This document shows, one piece after another, positions 7,076-14,839 of a DNA stretch of 64,000 nt; positions within the stretch are counted from its first letter, which is position 1, and each line of letters begins with the position of its first letter. Origin of the DNA: an uncultured Bacteroides sp. (lineage in GTDB: Bacteria > Bacteroidota > Bacteroidia > Bacteroidales > UBA932); contig UREV01000001.1 in assembly GCA_900546925.1 (NCBI GenBank), forward strand, positions 1 to 64,000. The letters are read 5' to 3'. The notes beneath the pieces were generated by a model, which was not told the origin of the DNA, did not search any database, and was given only the letters and a program-made list of their open reading frames with translations. Both the position numbers and the translations under genes were made by a program.

Positions 7076-8419
7076 ATGCTGAAAAGAAAGATTGAAGAGC
7101 AGTTTATGAAGTGGAAGAGGACTCCTGGCAGGAAGCCTCTTATTGTGCGTGGAGTACGTCAGTGCGGAAAGACATTTTCTGTTACTGCTTTTGCTGAAAG
7201 CAATTATGAGAATGTTGTCTATGTCAATTTCGTGAAGCAGGAGTCGCTCAAACTAGCATTCAAGGGTGCAAAGGATGTAGACACTATCCTTATGAATCTT
7301 TCTGCCTCCATGCGTGGAGTTAAGTTCATTCCCGGTAGCACCTGTATCATCCTTGATGAGATACAGGACTGCAAGGACGCGAGGACAGCTCTGAAATTTT
7401 TCAAGATGGACGGCAGGTATGATATCATAGCTACCGGTTCTCTGCTTGGTGTCAAGGGATATGGCGATGATAAAAAGAAGAAAAAGGAAGAAGAGAAGAC
7501 TGCTTCTGTGCCGGTTGGTTATGAGAAGATTGTCGACATGTATCCTCTGGATTTCGAGGAGTTCCTGTGGGCAAACGGTATTTCAGATAACATAATCGAT
7601 GAAATCAGGAAACATTTCAATGAAGAGACTCCGGTCCCTGATGGTCTGCATGTCCCGTTAAATGATCTTTTCCGCAAATATGCTGTTGTTGGCGGTATGC
7701 CGGAGGCAGTAAACACTTTCCTTGAGACCAATAACATCAGCGATGTTTATGAGGTCCAGCAGAATATCATTGAGGAGTACAAAGATGATATGGTAAAATA
7801 TGCTGCGGACGAGGATAAGGCAAGGATACGTGAGTGCTTTGAATCAATTCCACGTCAGCTGGCAAAGGAAAACAAGAAGTTCCAGTACTCAGTGGTTAAA
7901 AAAGGGGGCCGCTCGTCTGAGTACATCAGCTGTCTTCAGTGGATAGAGGATGCCGGCATCATCAAGCGTTGCTACAATACCTGCATCACGGAGCTTCCGC
8001 TGGACGGCAATGCTATCAATGACTACTTCAAGGTGTATATGGGAGATATGGGCTTGTTTGTGTCAATGCTTGAGTATGGTACCCAGGCAGATATCCTCAG
8101 TGGCAATCTCCTTGGGTATAAGGGCGCTATCTTCGAGAATCTGTTTGCCGACATTTTTACCAAGATGGGCAGAAAGCTTTACTTCTTCCGTAAGGATACA
8201 GGTCTGGAAGTTGACTTTTTGATGCGTTACAGGGGTAAATGCACACTGGTGGAAGTGAAGGCGACAAACGGCAATGCGAAGAGTACCAGGACCATACTGA
8301 AAAACCATGATGTCTACCATGTTGACTCAGCAATCAAGTTGGGTGACTACAACGTAGGTCGAAGCGACAAACTTCTCACCATTCCGTTCTACATGGCGTT
8401 TCTTCTTAACGAACCGTAG
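7076..8419 (+). CDS. AAA_14 / DUF4143 family ATPase
   Basis: A 447-residue protein of the widespread ATP-binding AAA_14 plus DUF4143 type. The Walker A motif is GVRQCGKTFS at ~27, Walker B is CIILDEIQD at ~98, and a sensor-like ATGSLLG follows at ~123. A Lys/Glu-rich insertion (KKKKKEEEK) lies at ~138. The C-terminal domain ends in the nuclease-like pattern GLEVDFLMR...LVEVKATNG, which resembles the D-ExK core of PD-(D/E)xK folds and is common in this family. It is full length. The cellular role is unknown; these genes are mobile and often strain-specific. Its neighbours are a tRNA-Arg upstream and recombinase debris downstream, so it is probably island cargo. Confidence 0.88.
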   Translation: MLKRKIEEQFMKWKRTPGRKPLIVRGVRQCGKTFSVTAFAESNYENVVYVNFVKQESLKLAFKGAKDVDTILMNLSASMRGVKFIPGSTCIILDEIQDCKDARTALKFFKMDGRYDIIATGSLLGVKGYGDDKKKKKEEEKTASVPVGYEKIVDMYPLDFEEFLWANGISDNIIDEIRKHFNEETPVPDGLHVPLNDLFRKYAVVGGMPEAVNTFLETNNISDVYEVQQNIIEEYKDDMVKYAADEDKARIRECFESIPRQLAKENKKFQYSVVKKGGRSSEYISCLQWIEDAGIIKRCYNTCITELPLDGNAINDYFKVYMGDMGLFVSMLEYGTQADILSGNLLGYKGAIFENLFADIFTKMGRKLYFFRKDTGLEVDFLMRYRGKCTLVEVKATNGNAKSTRTILKNHDVYHVDSAIKLGDYNVGRSDKLLTIPFYMAFLLNEP

Positions 8420-8577
8420 CACAGATGCATCAATACTTTTCTGACATATTGCAATGTGGATACTTCCCGAGTGATACAGTATTTCAATGCTTCATCGGCA
8501 TTGAAACTCCGGTAATCAGAAGCGAAGTCCATTATTATATCCTGAATTCTATCCATATATAATTTTTTTACAAACAT
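8389..8577 (-). pseudogene. Short unidentified open frame, probable remnant
   Basis: From ATG 8577 the frame reads MFVKKLYMDRIQDIIMDF and continues with FNADEALKYCITREVSTLQYV, a plausible helical sequence of ~62 residues. An upstream ATG at 8631 is also in frame. It overlaps the end of the ATPase gene by 31 nt on the opposite strand. I do not recognise it; it may be a fragment from a mobile element. Confidence 0.3.
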
Positions 8578-8620
8578 AGGTAAATCTTGGCAATATATCA
8601 AAAAATTGCCGGAATTTACC

Positions 8621-8861
8621 CTACTTCGCATTTCCCTCCAAAATCTTCACAAGGTCCTTTTTCATATCGATATCAATCGTACGGTAGCGGGTGAAAGCGC
8701 GGCTGCCCTCTACGTGACCGGTGAGGGCTGATACAAGGTTAGGATCCTTTACCAGCTTGTATATATTCCCGAAGAATGTCCGGCGGGCAAGATGACTGTA
8801 CTTCGGCAAATAAGTATTAACTAAATAAAATTTTCGTGTCTACTTTTCGCGTCTGGTACAT
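8621..8861 (-). pseudogene. Collapsed tyrosine recombinase (both ends kept, middle deleted)
   Basis: From ATG 8861 the minus strand reads MYQTRKVDTKILFS and then a stop. This resembles the first strand of a Bacteroidetes integrase arm-binding domain. A few bases on, in another frame, it reads KYSHLARRTFF...LVSALTGHVEGSRAFTRYRTID and ends at a natural stop. That is the C-terminal catalytic end of a phage-type integrase: the His/Arg box, the GH box and the probable tyrosine in RYR. About 300 residues are missing between the two pieces. It indicates a former integrative element near tRNA-Arg that can no longer excise itself. Confidence 0.75.
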
Positions 8862-8925
8862 GTTCAACTGAATACTCTCCGTGTTCACTTCCATTCTGCA
8901 AAATCGCAAAAACAATCCTTTCGTA

Positions 8926-9993
8926 TTATTCCAATCTTTTCAAGTGACACAAAATCAATTCTCCATTCTCATCACGCAAGTGCATGCCGTTTCCCTGGCA
9001 ATAGCGGAAATACTTGCAGTCTGCACATTCACCAGTCTTCATCCAGGAGCGGTCACGATATGGCTGGTAACGGTTCTCCCATACATCAATGAAGTCATCC
9101 CTGTAGATGTTGCCTTGAGCCAGATTGCTGCGGATGCTTGCACAGGCTGAGATCGATCCGTCAATCATCACTGAACTGATGGATATGCCTGCCTGACAAG
9201 TGAAAAGATGGTCACGGACCTGTCCTTCATATTCACCGAGGAAGCCTTCGCATCCATAGCTTGCTGCAATCCTGCCCTCTTTTCTGGTCTGCTTGATGAA
9301 CTCCATAAGTCCGCGGAATCTTTCATTGCTCAGTTGTAACTCCGGATCCTGAGCAGCGCGTCCCACAGGGAATACCGTGAACAGACGCCAGCTCTTGAGG
9401 CCAAGAGAAATAAGATACTCCTTGAACTGCGGAAGGGATTCATAGTTCTTGTTATTCACGCAAGTGACTACGTCAAATTTGATGGTAGGTTCATTCGCAA
9501 GTATCCTTATAGCTTCCGATGCATTCTTGAAGCTGCCCTGAATCCCGCGCATCCACTCGTGCTCTTCCTGGAATCCGTCGAGACTTATGGTTGCTGAATG
9601 CATACCTGCCCGTAGGAGTCCTTCAATCTTCTTTGGGGTCATGAGGAGTCCGTTGGAAACGATGCCCCATGGAAACTCCATGTCATAGATCGCTCGTCCA
9701 CACTGTTCGATGTCCTTACGCATCAATGGTTCGCCACCGGTTATGACAATCATGATCTTATGAGAGTCATATTTCTCCTTGACGCGGCGCAGTACCTTTG
9801 CGAAGTTCTCGAACGGCATATCCGGATGAAGAGATGACACCTTGCAATCGCTGCCGCAATGACGGCATTTCATGTTGCAACGGAGTGTGCTCTCCCAGAA
9901 AAGTTGCCTCAATGGGTGCTTTTCGATATTGTCCCGCACAAGTTGACGCTGCAGCTCAAGTGCGATCTTCTGCTTGATGGATAATCCGGACAT
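8926..9993 (-). CDS. Radical SAM/SPASM protein of the rSAM/lipoprotein system (copy 2)
   Basis: A 355-residue paralogue of the protein at 3863-4921, with nearly identical architecture. It has Cys39-x3-Cys43-x2-Cys46, TGGEPLM, SLDGFQEEHEWMRG and SWRLFTVFPVGRAAQDPELQLSNE. The SPASM Cys set is GCEGF, FTCQAG, ISACASI, CADCKYFRYC and LILCHL. One difference is Ser35, which replaces a Cys just before the cluster motif of copy 1. It starts 4 nt after its lipoprotein partner, so the two genes form an operon. Orientation is opposite to copy 1, and the pairs converge on the tRNA-Arg/ATPase segment. Confidence 0.9.
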   Translation of the reverse strand: MSGLSIKQKIALELQRQLVRDNIEKHPLRQLFWESTLRCNMKCRHCGSDCKVSSLHPDMPFENFAKVLRRVKEKYDSHKIMIVITGGEPLMRKDIEQCGRAIYDMEFPWGIVSNGLLMTPKKIEGLLRAGMHSATISLDGFQEEHEWMRGIQGSFKNASEAIRILANEPTIKFDVVTCVNNKNYESLPQFKEYLISLGLKSWRLFTVFPVGRAAQDPELQLSNERFRGLMEFIKQTRKEGRIAASYGCEGFLGEYEGQVRDHLFTCQAGISISSVMIDGSISACASIRSNLAQGNIYRDDFIDVWENRYQPYRDRSWMKTGECADCKYFRYCQGNGMHLRDENGELILCHLKRLE

Positions 9994-9997
9994 TAAT

Positions 9998-10468
9998 TCA
10001 TTTCTTTGTCATAGTCACATTGGCTCCTGCTTCATAAGCTCCATCATACCAGTTACCATCGCCATCCTTAACTTTGAAAACGGGTACTTCAATGGAAACC
10101 TTCTGGAATTCGCCACCATTTTCTTGACCATCAACGTCCTCGAATTCGAGCTTGACACTGTCCATATATGCAAATTTATTATAGACATATGACTCTTGGT
10201 ATGTCTCTCCAGTGTCATATTCACCATTCTGATTTGTCCATAATGTATCCGCAATCGGCGTACCTGTATAGCTGGGGTTTGGATGTTCGGCACTGATGAC
10301 AACACGGATTCCCTGAATTCCTTTGCCTTCTTCATCAGTAACAACGCCCTTTGCTTCAAAGTCAGCATGAGGACAACCATATTCTACCTTTGCAGTGCAG
10401 GAGTCAATCATTGCAACTCCCAATAGTCCAAGAGTAATTCTGAAGAGTTTGAGGATAAGATCTTTCAT
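9998..10468 (-). CDS. Putative lipoprotein of the rSAM/lipoprotein system (copy 2)
   Basis: A 156-residue lipoprotein starting MKDLILKLFRITLGLLG with a lipobox ending at Cys24 (MIDSC). The mature domain begins VEYGCPHADFEAKGVV and contains DEEGKGIQGIRVV and DVDGQENGGEF. These are the same landmarks as in the copy at 3387-3863, though other parts have diverged more than the two rSAM enzymes have. The frame is open much further upstream (to 10747), but that part overlaps the acetyltransferase gene antiparallel to nothing and lacks export features; ATG 10468 gives a normal signal peptide. The next gene upstream on this strand ends 95 nt away. Confidence 0.85.
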   Translation of the reverse strand: MKDLILKLFRITLGLLGVAMIDSCTAKVEYGCPHADFEAKGVVTDEEGKGIQGIRVVISAEHPNPSYTGTPIADTLWTNQNGEYDTGETYQESYVYNKFAYMDSVKLEFEDVDGQENGGEFQKVSIEVPVFKVKDGDGNWYDGAYEAGANVTMTKK

Positions 10469-10563
10469 ATCAGATTGGAATTTTTCGTTAATAACGCAAA
10501 GCCGATATTTTGACTTCCCTAAAGATGCAGAAAATATATTTATCGTTGCATATAAACTGCGAT

Positions 10564-11322
10564 TTATCGGATGTTTCTCTTTACGACCCTGCATGGATTG
10601 CCCACGGCAACGCAGCCGTCCGGGATATCCTTCACCACGACGCTCCCGGCTCCTATGGTTACGTTGCTTCCGATGGTAACTCCGGGGAGGATGGTCACGG
10701 AACCTCCTATCCAGACGTTGTCGCCTATGGTCACCGGCTTCGCCCATTCCCTGCGGGAGTTCCTCTCGACGGGGTCAGTGCTGTGACAGGCCGTATAGAT
10801 GCTGACGTTCGGGCCTATGAAACAGTCGTCGCCGACAGTCACCGGAGCTTCATCCAGCACCGTGAAGTTGAAGTTTGCGAAGAAACGTCTGCCCACGCGG
10901 ATATTGCTTCCGTAATCGCAGTAGAACGGCTGGTTGATGAAGGTGTCCCCATCACTCTTTCCAAGGAGGCCCCGGAGCAGCTCGTTCCGTTCCTTCAGCA
11001 TTGAAGGACGCATTTTGTTGTACTCCCAGATCCTGTCCTTGGTGGCGTTGAGCCGTTCAAGAAGATATGGATGCGTCGCATCGTACTCCCGTCCGGAGAC
11101 CATGTCGTCCCAGACCCGGGCTTCAGGAGAATCCTCAGAAGGAGTCTCCTCCATTGAAAGAAGAAGTTCCTGCGCTTTCCTGTGACCGAGGGATGCGGCA
11201 CGGGAGAGAAGGTCCCTCGCCTTCACCGGGTCTTTCTCGAGGCAGTCGCCCTCAAGAAAACGCTTTCCCACGGAGAACAATGCCTCCGCGTCGGAGTATA
11301 TGTAGTCGTTGTTGCAGTCCAT
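10564..11322 (-). CDS. Sel1-repeat / maltose O-acetyltransferase-type fusion
   Basis: A 252-residue protein. Residues ~10-52 match one Sel1-like repeat (ALFSVGKRFLEGDCLEKDPV then AASLGHRKAQELL). From ~68 the sequence follows the maltose/galactoside acetyltransferase family: MVSGREYDATHPYLLERL, then a left-handed beta-helix of hexapeptide repeats from ~135 to 245. The catalytic His180 lies in IYTACHSTDP, and the C-terminal NPCRVVKR is typical. It should transfer acetyl from acetyl-CoA to a sugar hydroxyl in the cytoplasm. The usual family length is ~185-200, so the Sel1 part is an N-terminal addition. It lies 40 nt downstream of the PTS IIC remnant on the same strand. Confidence 0.88.
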   Translation of the reverse strand: MDCNNDYIYSDAEALFSVGKRFLEGDCLEKDPVKARDLLSRAASLGHRKAQELLLSMEETPSEDSPEARVWDDMVSGREYDATHPYLLERLNATKDRIWEYNKMRPSMLKERNELLRGLLGKSDGDTFINQPFYCDYGSNIRVGRRFFANFNFTVLDEAPVTVGDDCFIGPNVSIYTACHSTDPVERNSRREWAKPVTIGDNVWIGGSVTILPGVTIGSNVTIGAGSVVVKDIPDGCVAVGNPCRVVKRNIR

Positions 11323-11362
11323 AATGAAGAATAATCAAAAATCCGTATGCATAAAAATCCCG

Positions 11363-12348
11363 TCAAATGCTCAGGTCTCCCGGCCTTATCCAGCCCATTT
11401 TTCTGAATACCAATGCAATCAGCAGGCAGATGACAGCCGGCAGCACGAAACTGACCAGCAATAGCCCCGTCCAGTCAAAGGCGCCCGGATCAGTCCACCC
11501 GGTCCACACACCGATCGGTCCGCAGAGTCCGCAGGTACCCATGCCCGAATTGACTGCCGCACCATTCATTTCCAGACGGAAAATGCAGGTCGCAACCGGG
11601 CCGGTAATCATACTCGTGAGAATGGGAGGAATCCACACCCGCGGGTTCTTCAGGATGTTGCCCATCTGCAGCATGCTCGTTCCAAGTCCTTGACTCACAA
11701 GCCCTCCCCATCTGTTCTCGCGAAAACTCATGACAGCGAAACCAACCATCTGCGCACAGCATCCGGCAAGTGCGGCTCCACCGGCAAGACCGGTAAGCCC
11801 AAGTCCGGCACATATTGCAGCGGAAGAAATCGGCAATGTCAGCGCCATGCCCACAAGTACGGCCACGAGTATGCCCATTGTCAGCGGATGAAGTTCGGTC
11901 GCCCACATTATCAGCCTGCCGAGCGAATTCGCTGCATTTCCGACCGGAGCCGCTGTCAGCCAGGCTATTCCAATCCGGCCAGCAATGTTGCTGCCGGCGT
12001 TACCAGCAGGTCGATTTTCGTCTCCTTGCTCACCGCTTTTCCCATCTCGCTGGCGAAAATCGCGACGAGGTACACCGCGAACGGACCTCCTGCGCCTCCC
12101 ATAGCATTTGCGGCATAACCCACAGGCGGCAGTGTAAACAGCACCATTGCCGGTGCCTTGAGTGCATAACCTATTGCAATGGCCATTGCAGGACCAGCCA
12201 TAGCCTGTGCTATATCACCTGCGCTCAGACCCTTTCCCGCCACATTCACAATTTCCCTGGTGAGCATGCCAATCTTGAACTTGCTCAACACAACTATTTG
12301 ATTTTTCCGTGAGGTCAGCAAATATAGCAATTCCCCAAATATATCCAC
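11363..12348 (-). pseudogene. PTS_EIIC_2-type membrane protein, frameshifted
   Basis: Two frames together make one membrane protein of the PTS sugar transporter subunit IIC-like family (PF13303 type). The first part (12348-11965) includes AIGYALKAPAMVLFTLPPVG and KTDLLVTP-like sequence. The second (to 11363) includes ATELHPLTMGILVAVLVGM, LPISSAAICAGLGLTG, CCAQMVGFAVMSFREN and QGLGTSMLQMGNILKNPRVW. Near 11975 the expected GIGIAWLTAAPVG requires one extra base, so a 1-nt deletion brings in TAG. The N-terminal first helix of the family is also not apparent. This is either decay or a sequence error; the missing N-terminus favours decay. Confidence 0.78.
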
Positions 12349-12396
12349 GCCGGTTTCCCTTCTGTGAGCCGGCTACCTTGTCTGCAGGACCTCACA

Positions 12397-12816
12397 TCAT
12401 TGATTGGAATTTACGATGATGGCAGTGTCTCGTACAGATGAGGGAATATCTTCTCTCTCGTAAACAATCTTCTCTCCGGAACCGTTGACAGCCGAGAGAA
12501 CCAGAGTGTCGAAGGAACTTATGTCCACTTTATATGCACTGCCCCATTCAATCCCTTCACCATAGGTTCCGGACAATATGTCCTTTTCCAGTTTCCATTG
12601 TCCTGTATATCCGCGATAACGTCCATCACCGATTTTTTGATACAGCTCGTATGTGCCATCTCCGCCGAAGCTGATGAAAACATCAGTATCAATACCCGAG
12701 AAATGCCACTCCCCGATAATGTCAGCGCGGAAATCCTGTTTCTCAGAGCAGCGCACGGCTGACAATAAACACGCAGCCGCTAAGACCGCCCTGATTATTA
12801 TTTTAATAAAACGCAT
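12397..12816 (-). CDS. Small lipoprotein, lipocalin-like fold suspected
   Basis: A 139-residue lipoprotein with signal peptide IIIRAVLAAACLLSAVRC and Cys23 as lipidation site. The mature part starts with a GEWHFSGIDTDVFISF strand and continues with alternating strands (GTYELYQKIGDGRYRGYTGQWKLEKDILSGTY). This is the pattern of the lipocalin-like/META-like domains of Bacteroidetes lipoproteins. The gene follows the subtilase gene by 40 nt on the same strand and may be the last gene of that operon. No function can be assigned. Confidence 0.7.
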   Translation of the reverse strand: MRFIKIIIRAVLAAACLLSAVRCSEKQDFRADIIGEWHFSGIDTDVFISFGGDGTYELYQKIGDGRYRGYTGQWKLEKDILSGTYGEGIEWGSAYKVDISSFDTLVLSAVNGSGEKIVYEREDIPSSVRDTAIIVNSNQ

Positions 12817-12856
12817 ATTCTTATCAAATACTGAAGCCGGTTATTTTTTCATATTC

Positions 12857-14839
12857 TTAAAGCCATCCGTTGTTCCAGCCGGAAATCCCTCTTGACAATA
12901 TGGAGATTTCCCTCTCAATCGATGTTCCTCCGGTTCCGCTTGGCCCGCCGGCATAAGAGCCTCCGGCTATTGCTTTGACTCGGACCTTGCCGCTGCCCCT
13001 CTTGTCGCACTTGATCGAAAGATATCCTCCATTTACGGACAGAGATGTAATCCCGAGAGCTGATTCATAAACAGGGTCCACGTCAACTCCGGTGTATGTC
13101 AGCGTGCCATATCCGCCTCCGAAATATTCTTCAAGGCTGACACGGCATTCCTTTCCGCTCTCGATTATTATTGAAGGAACGCCCTCGACTTGCATCAGCA
13201 TCTGCCAAGCGTCGACAGCTCCTGTCCCCATTTTCTTGTAATAGGATTTGAGGTTGATGGTTTGTCCGTCCGGGCAGGTTTTGATACCTCCGGTCAGACG
13301 GGAGTCAATGTCATTTACGGAGGCATAAACCATTGCGCGGAATTCATCCGAAGTAAAATGCCTGCCGAGTTGAAGTGCATAGGACATGCCGAGAGCAATG
13401 ACGGAAGAAACGTGCGGACAAGCCATTGAAGTCCCGGCCATCCAGGCATAGTCCCCGTTTATTTCCGGTATGCCTGTGGAAAGTATCTTCGAAGTCTGTC
13501 CGTAATTGTCGTCACCTCCCGGGGCTGCTATGTTGCAGCCGAGACCATAATTGGTGTATGCGGCAGGGAGACCGTCCGGACCCAATGCGGTCACGCTTAT
13601 GCACTGAGGCAGAGCTCCCGGGTATGCAGAATACGATGAGGATTCATTGCCGGCTGCAAAAACAGCCACATTCGACTCCACGGCATCGCAATTTGAATTT
13701 GAAGGATCAAGGAAATATTTCAGTCCGCGGTATTCAAACGGCCAAATGTTTATATAGGCATTGTCATTCTTGTATGTTCCACCATCATAGCCGTATGAGC
13801 ATTGCGCTATGCTGGCTCCATTGTCTGCTGCATAGATGAATGCATTCCCGACCTGAAGGTCAGAGGCACTGCGGGTACCGCCATAAAACACCTGGCAGGA
13901 CATCAGCTTTATCCCGTTTCCCTTGCCACGCACACCTCCAGCTATTGAAGATATACCCTTTCCGTTATCGTTTACAGCGCCTACTATCCCGGCTACGTGT
14001 GTTCCATGTCCGAGTTCACCCGGACCGGTCCAGTCTATGGCTCCTTTGCCCTGAGCAAAGTTGTAGCCGTAGATGTCATCTACATATCCGTTGTTGTCAT
14101 CATCTACCCCTTCTGTGCCCTGTAGTTCTTTCTGATTCACCCACATATTGTCCGCCAGATCTTCGTGGTCGTATTTGACGGGCCCGTCTATTATGGCCAC
14201 CACTACTCTCGGGTCACCTCCGCAAAGGTTCCATGCGTATGTCGCACCCACATCGGCACCGCTGCTGAAATAAGTGTCTAGACTGCCGTCATTGTACAGA
14301 TTCCATTGATAGTGGAAGAGAGGATCATTCGTGAAGTAAGGATTGCTCCTGGTGTCTTCGGCATACTTGTCCACTGTCCCTGAAGGAGCGCATGAACCGG
14401 TTTTGATGAACTGTACGGCTTCGACAGAATGCGAAGAGGCAAGTCTCGTGGCAATACTTACGGCATCGGTCCCGGCGTCGAAACCGGCTACGAACCATCT
14501 GTCCAGTCCCAGCTGGCGGGCGAGCTTTTCATTTTTAGGCAAGACTTCAAGGGCCGGACGAAAATAATCAAGCCGCAAGTCTGTCCGTACCATATCCGCA
14601 AGTGCCACACTGTCACCAACTTCCCAATAATGATAGGCCTCCTCGGAAACCATAAGGAGCAGTTCATCGTCCACAAAACTCCCTTCCGCATCGCCGGCGA
14701 TCTTCGATGAAAGAGTCGCAGGTATTTCCTGCCGCATTTCGGTCTCGCTTTCAGACAATGATGCTTCACATGCCTGAAAAATTGACCCGGCACAGATCAT
14801 TGACAGCAGGGAAGCGGCATATCGGTAATTATGCTTCAT
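12857..14839 (-). CDS. Subtilisin-like S8 peptidase, predicted lipoprotein
   Basis: A 660-residue S8-family serine peptidase. The lipobox is GSIFQAC. A ~150-residue propeptide-like region precedes the catalytic domain. Counted from an ATG two codons upstream (14845), the triad is Asp220 (VVAIIDGPVKYDHEDL), His280 (GHGTHVAG) and Ser473 (AGTSMACPHVSS), with the oxyanion Asn in FAAGNES. A ~110-residue C-terminal beta domain follows. ATG 14839 overlaps the stop of the upstream gene as ATGA, so it is preferred over ATG 14845. The protein is expected on the periplasmic or outer surface of the cell envelope. Its operon mates are all lipoproteins, which may be substrates or co-complex members; that is inference. 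Confidence 0.9.
   Translation of the reverse strand: MKHNYRYAASLLSMICAGSIFQACEASLSESETEMRQEIPATLSSKIAGDAEGSFVDDELLLMVSEEAYHYWEVGDSVALADMVRTDLRLDYFRPALEVLPKNEKLARQLGLDRWFVAGFDAGTDAVSIATRLASSHSVEAVQFIKTGSCAPSGTVDKYAEDTRSNPYFTNDPLFHYQWNLYNDGSLDTYFSSGADVGATYAWNLCGGDPRVVVAIIDGPVKYDHEDLADNMWVNQKELQGTEGVDDDNNGYVDDIYGYNFAQGKGAIDWTGPGELGHGTHVAGIVGAVNDNGKGISSIAGGVRGKGNGIKLMSCQVFYGGTRSASDLQVGNAFIYAADNGASIAQCSYGYDGGTYKNDNAYINIWPFEYRGLKYFLDPSNSNCDAVESNVAVFAAGNESSSYSAYPGALPQCISVTALGPDGLPAAYTNYGLGCNIAAPGGDDNYGQTSKILSTGIPEINGDYAWMAGTSMACPHVSSVIALGMSYALQLGRHFTSDEFRAMVYASVNDIDSRLTGGIKTCPDGQTINLKSYYKKMGTGAVDAWQMLMQVEGVPSIIIESGKECRVSLEEYFGGGYGTLTYTGVDVDPVYESALGITSLSVNGGYLSIKCDKRGSGKVRVKAIAGGSYAGGPSGTGGTSIEREISILSRGISGWNNGWL

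Noticed and set aside
6306..8861. Intact integrative element bounded by tRNA-Arg and a direct repeat of its 3' end
   Set aside because: No second copy of GGGTTCGAATCCC with the acceptor end was found in the window, and the recombinase is destroyed.
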